Shown here in pieces: positions 18,430 to 26,913 of a stretch of DNA of 57,645 bases. The notes under the pieces are model-generated. The model was given only the letters and a program-made list of their open reading frames with translations, made no database searches and was not told where the DNA came from. The stretch covers positions 1 to 57,645 of the forward strand of contig JABHBK010000041.1 in assembly GCA_018673915.1 (NCBI GenBank). Reading direction: 5' to 3'. A program made the position numbers and the translations under genes. Source of the DNA: Nitrospina sp. Lineage in GTDB: Bacteria > Nitrospinota > Nitrospinia > Nitrospinales > VA-1. Position 1 is the first letter of the stretch. Each line of letters opens with the position of its first letter.

Positions 18430-18555
18430 GGAAATCAGTGTTCCGCTAACCCCGGGCCTCTCGCCCGCTGGAAAGCTTGGCAGTTACTCTTTGCTAGGCT
18501 CAAACCGTTTCTTGGCCTTATGCGCCATCACCCATTGAGTTCAGCATCACGCTGG
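18430..18555 (+). repeat. Paired intergenic element, copy A
   Basis: A roughly 125-nt segment sharing ordered blocks with 50847-50970: GGAAAT..TGTTC..AACCCC at its start, CCCCGGG, AAAGCTT, ACTCTT, and CAGCATCACGCTGG at its end. It contains the hairpins AGCGGAA/TTCCGCT (starting at 18427), GGGC/GCCC and CAGC..GCTG. It ends 24 bases before the recombinase start. I know no RNA or attachment-site family that it matches. Confidence 0.45.
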
Positions 18556-18578
18556 CCGCCTTACCTGGAGAATTCATC

Positions 18579-19364
18579 ATGAACCGCGTTACCACCAGTC
18601 CTTTATCCCTGACAAGACTATTCAGCGCTATTCAGGGTAACCTTGAACAACGTGCATACAGCCCGCAAACTATAAAGGCCTATCTGGGTCAGTTGCGGAA
18701 TTTTGTGCGAGACAAAAACCTGACCAATCCGCAAAACGTTTCCAGTGACGATATCAGAGCTTACCTGGAAGGTCTTGTTGAGGAAGGGAAATCGAGGTCA
18801 ACTGTGGACCAAGCTTATAACGCTCTCAGTTATTTTTATATGGCGGTCTATAACCATGACCTGATTCTGGATGGATTTAAACGGCCGCGCAAGAAAAAGT
18901 TGAAACCGGTGGTGCTAACAGTTAGTGAAGTACGAAAAATAGCAATCTCGGCGGAGAACTTGAAGCACCGTCTGATGATAGAGGTCGCCTATACAGCGGG
19001 ATTACGTGTTTCTGAACTGGTCGGGGTCAAGGTTCAACATGTGAATCTCGATAAATTGATGTTGTTTGTTCCGGGAATTGGAAAGCTGGGCGCACGCACC
19101 ACAATCTTTTCTGCCAGCCTAAAAGATGCTCTGCAAAGGCAGATTGGAAATAAGAACCCGGGCGACTATTTATTTCCCAGTGAACGCGGGGGTAAGCTGA
19201 CAACTCGCAGTGTCACCAAATTTTTTAAAATTGCATTGACAACATCAGGAGTGGAGAAAGCGGTCACTCCACATTCACTTCGTCAATCATTCACCGCATT
19301 TATGCTGGCAAAAGGAACCGACCGTATAGCGGTGCAAAACTTGTTAGGCCGCAGAGCACTCTAA
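18579..19364 (+). pseudogene. Tyrosine recombinase (XerC/D-like) lacking catalytic C-terminus
   Basis: A 261-residue frame. The N-terminal SAM-like core-binding domain (about 10-95) and most of the catalytic domain are intact: the first catalytic Arg in AYTAGLRVSEL near 143 and HSLRQSF near 228 (His-x-x-Arg). The frame then ends at LLGRRAL, exactly where the family continues with the final His/Trp and the Tyr nucleophile. Those residues are not found downstream in any frame I checked. Without the Tyr it should be unable to cut DNA, so I read it as a broken gene; a regulatory DNA-binding role is possible. An interspersed repeat begins immediately after the stop. Confidence 0.75.
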
Positions 19365-19400
19365 CCACTAGGCGTGGAGCCCGTGTGCCATCGCTTTATT

Positions 19401-19440
19401 TGGTGGCCGTGATATTCTTACTTCATGCTCCGAATGGGGT
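19401..19440 (+). repeat. Interspersed repeat, best copy of TGGCCGTGATATT family
   Basis: Contains TGGTGGCCGTGATATTCTTA followed by CTTCATGCTCC and a CC-GAAT-GGGG palindrome. Related blocks occur inverted in 21486-21600 and partially at 15475-15498. Just upstream, CCACTAGGCGTGGAGCCCG at the end of the recombinase resembles CTACTGGACGTGGGGCCAG right after the dCTP-deaminase-like gene (14685-14703). Confidence 0.5.
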
Positions 19441-19489
19441 AGAAGGGGTAAAAGAACTACCTCGGCTAAATCAAACTCTTTCCCAGTTT

Positions 19490-19506
19490 CCCCCGCCTAG
19501 TGGGGG
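19490..19506. repeat. REP-like palindrome containing the mqnC stop codon
   Basis: CCCCC, a seven-base loop, GGGGG. The loop contains the mqnC TAG (19497-19499). It belongs to the same family as 11126-11148 and 14748-14776. Confidence 0.55.
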
Positions 19507-20570
19507 AGGTAATCGTATTTCATGTTTCGGCGTTGAGGTACAAATCCGCCGTCGGTGATGAGTCGTCTGATTTCCTCCTCATCCATGCAATAGACTGTGC
19601 CCGCAGCGGCGACCACATTTTCTTCCATCATGGTACTGCCCATATCGTTGGCTCCATAATAGAGCGAGACTTGTCCAATTTTTGGACCCTGAGTAACCCA
19701 TGAGGACTGCAGGTTACTGAAGTTGTCGAGGAAAATGCGGCTGATGGCAAGGGTTTTGAGGTATTCGAATCCTGTCACGGCAGTCGTTATTCCTGTGTCC
19801 CCTTGCAGTTGCGTGTTGCCCGGCTGGAATCCCCAGGCGATGAAAGCAGTGAAGCCTTGGGTTTTATCCTGTAGCTTTCTAAGTCTTTCAAGATGCTCGA
19901 TGCGTTCTTCGAGAGTTTCGACATGGCCGAACATCATGGTTGCAGTGGTGGGGATACCCATGTTGTGAGCATGTTCCATCACTTCCAGCCATTCATCCGA
20001 TGTGCATTTTTTTGGGCTGATGATTTGGCGTACTCGGTCAACAAGAATCTCCGCACCGCCGCCAGGTATGGAGTCGAGTCCTGCCTGTTTAAGTCTTGTG
20101 AGAGTTTCATCCAGAGAAATTTTAGATATTCGACTGGTATGAATGATTTCGGAGGGGGACAGAGCATGAAGGTGAATGCCGAAACGATGTTTAATTTTTT
20201 GAAACAAATCCTCAAAATAATCGATCTTCAAATTTTGATGATGCCCGCCTTGTAGCAAAATCTGATTGCCTCCTGCCGCTACGGTTTCCTCAATTTTTTG
20301 TGCGATAGTCTCAAAGGGCAGGACATACGAGTCAGTGTCCGATTCCTTACGATAGAATGCACAGAAAGAGCAATCGGTAACGCAGACATTGGTGTAATTG
20401 ATATTGCGATCTACAATATAGGTGACGGTTTTATCGGTTCTTTTTTTTCGGGCCAATCTGGAAGCGACATTCCCAAGAAGAAGAATATCAGTGGTGGAAA
20501 ATAGCTTTAGTGCTTCTTCAGGCTCGATTCTTTGGCCGGCAAGAGCTTTTTCCAGGACGGGTTCTATCAT
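19497..20570 (-). CDS. mqnC: Cyclic dehypoxanthinyl futalosine synthase (MqnC)
   Basis: A 357-residue radical SAM enzyme of the futalosine route to menaquinone; it cyclises dehypoxanthinyl futalosine. The cluster motif is CVTDCSFC (C-x3-C-x2-C) near residue 60, with QILLQGGHHQ near 93, HLHALSPSEI near 120, GLDSIPGGGAEIL near 150 and YYGANDMGSTMMEENVV near 310, as in MqnC. The ATG at 20570 is preferred over the GTG at 20585 because its ATGA overlaps the VOC gene stop. The related enzymes CofH and MqnE are alternatives but fit less well. The last codons and stop lie within a repeat palindrome. Confidence 0.9.
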   Translation of the reverse strand: MIEPVLEKALAGQRIEPEEALKLFSTTDILLLGNVASRLARKKRTDKTVTYIVDRNINYTNVCVTDCSFCAFYRKESDTDSYVLPFETIAQKIEETVAAGGNQILLQGGHHQNLKIDYFEDLFQKIKHRFGIHLHALSPSEIIHTSRISKISLDETLTRLKQAGLDSIPGGGAEILVDRVRQIISPKKCTSDEWLEVMEHAHNMGIPTTATMMFGHVETLEERIEHLERLRKLQDKTQGFTAFIAWGFQPGNTQLQGDTGITTAVTGFEYLKTLAISRIFLDNFSNLQSSWVTQGPKIGQVSLYYGANDMGSTMMEENVVAAAGTVYCMDEEEIRRLITDGGFVPQRRNMKYDYLPH

Positions 20571-20959
20571 GATTTGGCATCGCACCGGATTTCAAGGTGG
20601 TTTTGGTCCGGGTCTTTGAAATAAATGGATTCTCCTTCACCGCGTACGACAGGGCCACTGTCGACAGGCACTTTTTTATCTTTCAGCTCATCGATGATTT
20701 TAATAAATTCTTCCCGGTTGGTTTCAAAGGCAAAATGCATATAACCTTTATCGCTGAGTTGTTCCAAAGCCGATTCCATATTCAGATCGGGAGTTTCAAA
20801 TAGGGCAAGGAGGGCGTTGCCCGTATCCAGCATGATATGTCTTAATCCTTTGGAAAACCGGTGGGTGACGTTGAACCCGAGTACGTCTGTGTAAAAATGC
20901 TCAGAGCGGTCCAAATCTGTCACATTTAATGCGATGTGGTGAATGCCTTTGAGTTGCAT
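20567..20959 (-). CDS. VOC (glyoxalase/bleomycin-resistance) family protein
   Basis: A 130-residue single VOC unit: IHHIALNVTDLDRSEHFYTDVLGF at the start, a middle MHFAFETN segment and the C-terminal YFKDPDQNHLEIR. The His in HHIAL and the Glu in HLEIR are in the positions of VOC metal ligands, and a second His (MHFAF) is also present, so a metal site is plausible. The substrate is unknown. It overlaps mqnC by four bases, so it may act on, or simply be expressed with, the menaquinone enzyme. Confidence 0.85.
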   Translation of the reverse strand: MQLKGIHHIALNVTDLDRSEHFYTDVLGFNVTHRFSKGLRHIMLDTGNALLALFETPDLNMESALEQLSDKGYMHFAFETNREEFIKIIDELKDKKVPVDSGPVVRGEGESIYFKDPDQNHLEIRCDAKS

Positions 20960-20968
20960 GTTGAACTG

Positions 20969-21343
20969 TTAAAGGGTGCCGGGGCCTGAGGCCATCGATG
21001 ATTCCAGGCCGTCCATACCCAGATCTCCCATTTCTTCTTCCTCGGTCACAACAAAAATATGGAAACCAAATTTGCTTTTAATGGGTCCTCGAACTTCACC
21101 CACAGGGGCTTCCATGGCGGCTTTTTCCAGTTCGGGAGCAGAAGTATTGTGCTCAAGAAATCCGAGGTCACCGCCTTTATGGCGGCTACCGCAGGCGCTG
21201 TATTTTTTTGCCATTTTGGCAAATACTTTAAACAGCATCTCGCGGTCCTTATACTCATCCTCTTTGAGGTGATCAATAAGTACTTTGGCAAGATCCTCGG
21301 TGCTCAAAACAATGTGGCTGACTCGAATAGATCGTATCGACAT
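20969..21343 (-). CDS. Parvulin-type peptidyl-prolyl isomerase
   Basis: A 124-residue rotamase of the PpiC/SurA type. Signature pieces are RVSHIVLSTEDLAK at the start, KYSACGSRHKGGDLGFLEHN in the middle and GPIKSKFGFHIFVV near residue 90. There is no signal peptide, so it is probably cytoplasmic, like E. coli PpiC. The Cys in SACGSRHKGGDLG is in the usual Ser/Cys area of parvulins. The C-terminal tail is short and Met/Gly-rich. It lies nine bases upstream of the VOC gene on the same strand. Confidence 0.85.
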   Translation of the reverse strand: MSIRSIRVSHIVLSTEDLAKVLIDHLKEDEYKDREMLFKVFAKMAKKYSACGSRHKGGDLGFLEHNTSAPELEKAAMEAPVGEVRGPIKSKFGFHIFVVTEEEEMGDLGMDGLESSMASGPGTL

Positions 21344-21430
21344 ATCGGCGTTCCCGTCCTGCGTAGTTGTTAGTAAATGGAATTCTGTATGTGGCTATTA
21401 TACCCGTTACACAAATGGGTGGCAACCCAA

Positions 21431-21448
21431 CCTCTAGCGAGGGAAGCA
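21431..21448. repeat. 18-bp interspersed repeat, copy 2
   Basis: CCTCTAGCGAGGGAAGCA, identical to 11029-11046 and in the same orientation, about 90 bases upstream of the parvulin start. Confidence 0.6.
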
Positions 21449-21485
21449 GATAGCAGAAACTCGCCAAGCCGCCTATACTTTTTTA

Positions 21486-21600
21486 CCTCCCCATTTGGGG
21501 CATGAAGACAAATGAAGAAGATATAACTGGGGCACGAGCGTGGAGGAAGTACCCGTGCCGGGCATGAAGGCTAATGTTGTAATCACAAATATCACGGCCA
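21486..21600 (-). repeat. Interspersed repeat, inverted and longer copy
   Basis: On the minus strand this reads TGGCCGTGATATT (21588-21600), CTTCATGCCC (twice, near 21561-21570 and 21497-21507), and CCCC-AAAT-GGGG with GGTAAAA after it (21481-21500). The same blocks in the same order form 19401-19455 on the plus strand, so the intergenic region 21344-21627 is largely repeat-derived. No gene is seen in it. Confidence 0.45.
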
Positions 21601-21627
21601 CTAAAGATAGCTATTACTCAATCCCTG

Positions 21628-23145
21628 TCATTGATAAAATATTTCGATAGCATCCATGAGGGACGATACGGTGTATTGTTCCGGCATGATCTCTACATTT
21701 AAGCCTGCATCTCTGGCGGTTTTAGCGGTGATGGGTCCTATGCAGGCAATCTTTGTGTTTTTTATTGCGGGGAGGAGTTGTTCGCCAGTGAGAGTCAAAA
21801 AATTTGTGACGGTTGACGAGGAGGTAAAGGTGATGACATCAACACTCCCTTCTTTAAGTCTTTTTTCCAAGGCATCTACCGATTGGGATGGCAGGACTGT
21901 TTTATACGCCGGGGCGACATCGACGAGTGCTCCCATCTTTCGGAGTTGCTCAGGCAGGGTTTCCCGGGCAACGGTAGCACGGGGTATAAGAAACCGTTTA
22001 CCTTCTGCGTTTCCGATGCTTTCGATCAAGGATTCTGCAATAAAATTTTCAGGAACCACATCTACGCGAATTCCCAGGTCCCGAACGGCCTCGGCGGTTT
22101 TGGGGCCAATGGTATAGACACGAGCGCCTTTCAGTTCGCGAATATCCTGTTCAATTGTCTTGAGCCGTTCAGCAAAAAAACGAACGCCATTAACACTGGT
22201 GAATATCAGGCCATCGTATTGAGAGAGGTTATTCAGCGCATTATCCAGGGGTGACCAGTCATCCGGGGCAATGGTTTCAATCACAGGAAAAAAGAAGGGC
22301 TCTGCTCCCAGTTCCCGCAGACGATCGATCATTGAATCAGCCTGGTCGCCTTTTCGCGTAACGACAACGGTTTTACCGAATAGTGGAAGATGCTCATACC
22401 ACTCAATTTTGGATTTCAGATTTACCACTTCTCCGATGATGGTCAATGCAGGAGGCAAAATTTTATCTTCAGCAGATATTTCCACAATGGTGCCAAGTGT
22501 GCCGGTCCAGGTTTTCTGTCGGGCTGTTGTGCCCCATTGCACAACGGCAATAGGAGTGTCCGGGCTTTTGCCAAATTTTATGAGTTTTTCGACAATCAAG
22601 GGAAGCTTACGTGCGCCCATGAGAAAGACCAGCGTCCCGGATCGAGAGGCGATTTTTTCCCAATCGATATGAATATCACCCTGATTTTTTTCGTTACTCC
22701 CGGTAATGATAGAAAGGGTAGAAGAAAGATGGCGGTGCGTGAGCGGGATGCCGGCATAAGCGGCAACCCCTGTCACCGAGGTCACGCCCGGAACAATGAT
22801 GAAAGGGATGCCTACTGCCTGAATGGCCTGAATCTCTTCTCCTCCGCGTCCAAAAATAAAAGGATCTCCTCCTTTTAACCGGACTACAATTTTTTCTTCA
22901 CGAGCTTTGTTAATGAGCAGGTTGTTGATCTGCTCCTGTTCCATGGAAGCGACGCCTTCCTTTTTTCCCACATAGATCATTTCTGCCGATTTTTGCGTAA
23001 AGCGAATCATGTCAGGGTTGACCAGATGGTCGTATAAAACGACATCGGCTTTTTGCAACCACTGTTTGCCGCTCAAAGTCAAAAGACCCATATCCCCTGG
23101 CCCAGCACCGACCAGAACCACTAGTCCTTTATTTTTATTGGTCAT
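21628..23145 (-). CDS. cobA-hemD: Uroporphyrinogen-III C-methyltransferase/synthase fusion
   Basis: A 505-residue bifunctional enzyme. Residues 1-245 are the SAM-dependent methyltransferase (VLVGAGPGDMGLLTLSG near 10, GDPFIFGRGGEE near 93, the PGVTSVTGVAAYAGIPLTHR segment near 118), which makes precorrin-2 from uroporphyrinogen III. Residues 255-505 are uroporphyrinogen-III synthase (KTVVVTRKGDQADSMIDRL, FTSVNGVRFF, ITFTSSSTVTNFL), which closes the tetrapyrrole ring. The fusion thus covers consecutive steps towards siroheme or cobalamin. It is followed by the parvulin gene after a repeat-rich gap. Confidence 0.95.
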   Translation of the reverse strand: MTNKNKGLVVLVGAGPGDMGLLTLSGKQWLQKADVVLYDHLVNPDMIRFTQKSAEMIYVGKKEGVASMEQEQINNLLINKAREEKIVVRLKGGDPFIFGRGGEEIQAIQAVGIPFIIVPGVTSVTGVAAYAGIPLTHRHLSSTLSIITGSNEKNQGDIHIDWEKIASRSGTLVFLMGARKLPLIVEKLIKFGKSPDTPIAVVQWGTTARQKTWTGTLGTIVEISAEDKILPPALTIIGEVVNLKSKIEWYEHLPLFGKTVVVTRKGDQADSMIDRLRELGAEPFFFPVIETIAPDDWSPLDNALNNLSQYDGLIFTSVNGVRFFAERLKTIEQDIRELKGARVYTIGPKTAEAVRDLGIRVDVVPENFIAESLIESIGNAEGKRFLIPRATVARETLPEQLRKMGALVDVAPAYKTVLPSQSVDALEKRLKEGSVDVITFTSSSTVTNFLTLTGEQLLPAIKNTKIACIGPITAKTARDAGLNVEIMPEQYTVSSLMDAIEIFYQ

Positions 23146-23230
23146 AATTTGAGGGTGGGTATTTTTATGTTATTCATCAGTAATCAGGTTTTCCATGGCA
23201 TCCATCGAATCGGCTTTGTTTTTCCCCAAC

Positions 23231-24019
23231 TCAGGCGGCCGTGAGAGTGTGAACATGGTTGGCAATATCTGCAAAATCGTTGAGGGAGAGGGTTTCTCCG
23301 CGGCGGTTAAGATCAATGCCGGCCAATTGGGCCTGCCCATTTTCCTCATTAAACAAGTGTTCCCAATCTTTTAAATTATTTTTTAGCATTTTTCTTTTAT
23401 GAAAAAATGCTGAGTGCACCATTTTAAAAAATAGTTGTGGATCTTTCACCTGCACCCGAGGTTGAGGCAGAGGCTTAAGGCCTATTAGAGAAGAATCAAT
23501 TTTTGGTTTCGGCGAAAACGCAGTATTGGGAATTTCAAGCAATCGTTGAACCTCGCAATGATACTGGACGTAGACGGAGAGCGAACCATATGACCGCAAG
23601 CCGGGTTTAGCGGTTAAGCGATCCACCACTTCTTTTTGTAACATCAATGTCATGGAGCGGATATTGTTACGATAATGGATCAGTTTTTTCATAATGTGGG
23701 TGGCGGCGTAATAGGGAAGATTGGAAACGACATTAAGCCCTGTTCCCAGGGAGCCGTAATCAAACTTAGCGGCATCACCCTCTATCAATTTAAATGAGGG
23801 AGATTTGCTGAACCGGTTTTGAAGCTCGCGGGAAAGCTTAGGGTCCAACTCAATGGCGGTTAGTGAATCTGCTTCGTTGATCAGGAGTTGGGTGAGGACA
23901 CCTTTTCCGGGTCCAATTTCCACCACAGGTTCGCCCGGCTGAATTTGAGCGAGTTGGATTATATTCTGAGCGATGTTGGGATCAATCAGGAAGTTTTGCC
24001 CGAGCGGCCTCTTCTTCAT
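23231..24019 (-). CDS. rsmA: 16S rRNA A1518/A1519 dimethyltransferase
   Basis: A 262-residue KsgA/RsmA that dimethylates two adjacent adenines in helix 45 of 16S rRNA. Motifs: KRPLGQNFLIDP at the start, the SAM loop VEIGPGKGVLTQLL near 35, and the catalytic NLPYYAATHI near 100. Length is typical. The ATGA start overlaps the pdxA stop, so the pair is translationally coupled; pdxA-ksgA adjacency is common in other bacteria. Confidence 0.96.
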   Translation of the reverse strand: MKKRPLGQNFLIDPNIAQNIIQLAQIQPGEPVVEIGPGKGVLTQLLINEADSLTAIELDPKLSRELQNRFSKSPSFKLIEGDAAKFDYGSLGTGLNVVSNLPYYAATHIMKKLIHYRNNIRSMTLMLQKEVVDRLTAKPGLRSYGSLSVYVQYHCEVQRLLEIPNTAFSPKPKIDSSLIGLKPLPQPRVQVKDPQLFFKMVHSAFFHKRKMLKNNLKDWEHLFNEENGQAQLAGIDLNRRGETLSLNDFADIANHVHTLTAA

Positions 24020-25020
24020 TGCATGGATAGGGTGGATTGAGACAATCGGGCCGCTGTCCGCAGAGCCATTTTAAGATTTTCGGAGCAGGCTTTATCTCTT
24101 CCAGCAATATCGAATGCCGTGCCATGATCTACGGAGGTTCTCAATATGGGTATTCCCAGTGTGATGTTTACTCCTTGTCCGGCGGAGTCCATTTTTACCG
24201 GTATCATTCCCTGGTCATGATACATGCAGACCACTGCGTCATACTTCTGGGAACCGGGTCTACCAAACAGAGCATCGGCAGAAAAAGGCCCACTAGCCTG
24301 AATACCTTGTGTTTGCACAGTTTTTATTGCGGGCAAAATGAAATCATTTTCCTCCTGTCCAAAAATGCCTCCATCGCCGCAATGCGGATTGAGTCCGGTC
24401 ACCGCGATATTGGGAACATCTGTTACATGTTGAGCCAGCCAGTTGTGAGTCAGGTGAATAGCGTTGAGCACCTTTTCTTCGGTAATAAGAGATTTGACCT
24501 GTTCCAAAGGAACATGGGTGGTGACAAGAACAACCCTCATGGTGTTGCCTGCCATCATGAGGGCGGACTCTTTTGATTTAGTGAAATGGGCCAGTAATTC
24601 GGTATGTCCGGGAAAAGGATAGCCCGCCAGATGAAGACTCTTTTTATTAATGGGTGCCGTAGTGATGGCTGAGACTTCATCGCGGAGTGCCAGGTCCACA
24701 GCGGTTTTGATCGCCTCATAACTGGCCTGTCCGGCAACCGCACTGGGTTTGCCAATGGGAATATTTTCGGGAACATTATTTAGGTCAATGACGTCAATGG
24801 TGCGGGTCTGGTACCAGCCTTCATCCGGCTTATTAATTTTGTGAACTAGAATCTCCGAGGCACATTCTTTTGCGGTCGCTTGAATCAGGCGAGCATCCCC
24901 AATGACTACTACCCGAGCTTGGAGAGGCAGGGTGTCATCCTGAAAAGCTTTAACTATGACCTCAGGACCGATCCCCGCTGGGTCGCCCATGGTTAATGCA
25001 ATAATAGGTGCTACATCCAC
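24016..25020 (-). CDS. pdxA: 4-hydroxythreonine-4-phosphate dehydrogenase
   Basis: A 334-residue NAD-dependent enzyme of the DXP-dependent pyridoxal 5'-phosphate pathway. Motifs include MGDPAGIGPEVIVKA at the start, TAPINKKSLHLAGYPFPGHTELLA near 135 (metal-ligand His), GLNPHCGDGGIFG near 205 (second His) and CMYHDQGMIPVKMDS near 260 (third His). These are the zinc-binding positions of PdxA. It overlaps rsmA by four bases. Confidence 0.96.
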   Translation of the reverse strand: MDVAPIIALTMGDPAGIGPEVIVKAFQDDTLPLQARVVVIGDARLIQATAKECASEILVHKINKPDEGWYQTRTIDVIDLNNVPENIPIGKPSAVAGQASYEAIKTAVDLALRDEVSAITTAPINKKSLHLAGYPFPGHTELLAHFTKSKESALMMAGNTMRVVLVTTHVPLEQVKSLITEEKVLNAIHLTHNWLAQHVTDVPNIAVTGLNPHCGDGGIFGQEENDFILPAIKTVQTQGIQASGPFSADALFGRPGSQKYDAVVCMYHDQGMIPVKMDSAGQGVNITLGIPILRTSVDHGTAFDIAGRDKACSENLKMALRTAARLSQSTLSMQ

Positions 25021-25069
25021 AAATTTAACTCTATTTAAAAGATTAGAAATATCATAATCCTAAGTCAGA

Positions 25070-26725
25070 TCATTTTCTTAGTTTATGAATTTTTCCATTT
25101 TTCTTTTTTGATATCCCGGAAGGATTTGGACTTGCATCCAAGATTTTCTTGTCTACGTTGTTTTGGTATTCTTTGAAATTTTCTACAAATTGGATGGCAA
25201 GTTCCCGAGCCTTTTCATCGTAGGAATCTTGATTTTTCCAAGTGTTTCTGGGCTGAAGGATTTCATCTGGAACTCCCTTGACCTTTAGGGGGACATGTAC
25301 GCCAAATATTGGGTCTGCCTGGGTTTCCACATCGTCCAGTTTCCCCTCGAGGATAGCCTTGATCATAGTTCGAGTATATTTGATTTCTATCCGGTGCCCC
25401 ACACCATAGGGTCCTCCCGTCCATCCGGTATTTACAAGCCAACAGGAAACGTCGTACTTGGCAATTTTCTCTCCAAGCATATCTGCATAAACAGATGGGT
25501 GGAGAGACATAAATGGAGCTCCAAAACAGGTGCTGAATATTGCCGTGGGTTCGCGACCCATCCCTTTTTCGGTGCCTGCCACCTTAGCGGTGTACCCGGA
25601 AATGAAATGATACATAGCCTGCTCCGGCGTGAGCTTGGAAACTGGAGGCATTACTCCATAGGCATCACAAGTCAACATGATCACGTTATTGGGGTGGCCT
25701 CCCATGCCATTGAGCACGGCATTTTGAATGTGGGTGATGGGGTAACTGGCTCGGGTATTTTCCGTGAGGCTGCCATCATCCAGATTGAGGCGGCGTGAAT
25801 CCTGGTCTAGCACCACATTTTCCAGCAATGTGCCAAATCGACGGGTGCAGTCATAAATTTCAGGTTCAGATTTTTTGGACAGGCGGATCACCTTGGCGTA
25901 ACAGCCCCCCTCAAAATTAAAAACGCCCCGATCGCTCCATCCATGCTCATCATCGCCAATCAATTTGCGAGTAGGATCGGCGGACAAGGTGGTTTTCCCT
26001 GTTCCGGAAAGTCCGAAAAAAACTGCGGAATCCCCTTTACTACTGATATTCGCTGAGCAATGCATTGATAAAACGGATTGCTTTTGCGGAAGCAAATAAT
26101 TCAAAATTGAGAAAACAGATTTTTTGATTTCTCCGGCATAACTTGTTCCACCGATCAAAACCAACTGTTTGGCAAAATCAACGATGACAAAAACTTCTGA
26201 ATTCGTTCCGTCAATGGCAGGCACAGCTTTGAAGCCGGGAACCTGAATGACGGTGAACGCTGGCTCATGAGTTTCCAGTTTTTCCATATCCCTGATCTGG
26301 ATAAACATATTTCTGGCAAACAGGCTGTGCCAAGCTTGCTCGGTAATCACACGAATATGGGTTTGGTGCTTGGGATCAGAGCCTGCGCAACAATCCTGAA
26401 CATAAACTTCTTTGCCCTGTAAATAGGCCAGAACCCTGGAATATAAGGCTTCAAACTGCTCTACGGTATAAGGTCGGTTGACTTTTCCCCACCAAATATT
26501 TTCCTGACTGGATGGTTCCTGGACGATAAACTTGTCGTTAGGGGCTCGTCCTGTGTGTTCTCCTGTTGTCACACATACTGGTCCTAAATGGGATAGAAAT
26601 CCCTCTTGGTTGTTGATGATGTGTTCGTAGAGTTGCGGAGTAGATAAATTCCAGTGAATCGTTTTCAGATTTTTAAGGCCATGCGTTTCCAACCCAACTT
26701 TATGCTTTAAAACTTTTTGCGGCAT
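25070..26725 (-). CDS. pckA: Phosphoenolpyruvate carboxykinase (ATP)
   Basis: A 551-residue PckA converting oxaloacetate plus ATP to phosphoenolpyruvate. Evident are the kinase-1a loop GLSGTGKTTLS near 245, the metal/substrate region GDDEHGWSDRGVFNFEGGCYAK near 265, and the VFVIVDFAKQLVLIGGTSYAGEIKK segment near 185. The C-terminus carries an extra Lys-rich tail of about 25 residues beyond the usual end. AAGGAA lies upstream of the ATG. It stands about 50 bases upstream of pdxA; the direction of flux (gluconeogenic or anaplerotic) is not shown by the sequence. Confidence 0.97.
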   Translation of the reverse strand: MPQKVLKHKVGLETHGLKNLKTIHWNLSTPQLYEHIINNQEGFLSHLGPVCVTTGEHTGRAPNDKFIVQEPSSQENIWWGKVNRPYTVEQFEALYSRVLAYLQGKEVYVQDCCAGSDPKHQTHIRVITEQAWHSLFARNMFIQIRDMEKLETHEPAFTVIQVPGFKAVPAIDGTNSEVFVIVDFAKQLVLIGGTSYAGEIKKSVFSILNYLLPQKQSVLSMHCSANISSKGDSAVFFGLSGTGKTTLSADPTRKLIGDDEHGWSDRGVFNFEGGCYAKVIRLSKKSEPEIYDCTRRFGTLLENVVLDQDSRRLNLDDGSLTENTRASYPITHIQNAVLNGMGGHPNNVIMLTCDAYGVMPPVSKLTPEQAMYHFISGYTAKVAGTEKGMGREPTAIFSTCFGAPFMSLHPSVYADMLGEKIAKYDVSCWLVNTGWTGGPYGVGHRIEIKYTRTMIKAILEGKLDDVETQADPIFGVHVPLKVKGVPDEILQPRNTWKNQDSYDEKARELAIQFVENFKEYQNNVDKKILDASPNPSGISKKKNGKIHKLRK

Positions 26726-26913
26726 GGAAAAGATTCCTTTATGATATAAGGGTGATGGTTGTAACCTATTGAAAGGGAATGATTTTTTTCGTTTCGCCTT
26801 GCTTTGCTGATAAAATCACAGATTTATAACAAAGTTTATCATATTTAAGGGGAATGAAAAACGCTTTTTGGTCTGGAAACAGCTCTTTAGAAATAAAACT
26901 TTAAGGTTTTAGA

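Noticed and set aside
18476..18495. Sigma-54-like site (GG ... GC) upstream of the recombinase
   Set aside because: The spacing between GG and GC is 12 bases rather than the required 10.
21344..21627. tRNA or structured RNA between the parvulin gene and cobA-hemD
   Set aside because: No T-loop or acceptor pairing; the hairpins are those of interspersed repeats shared with other intergenic regions.
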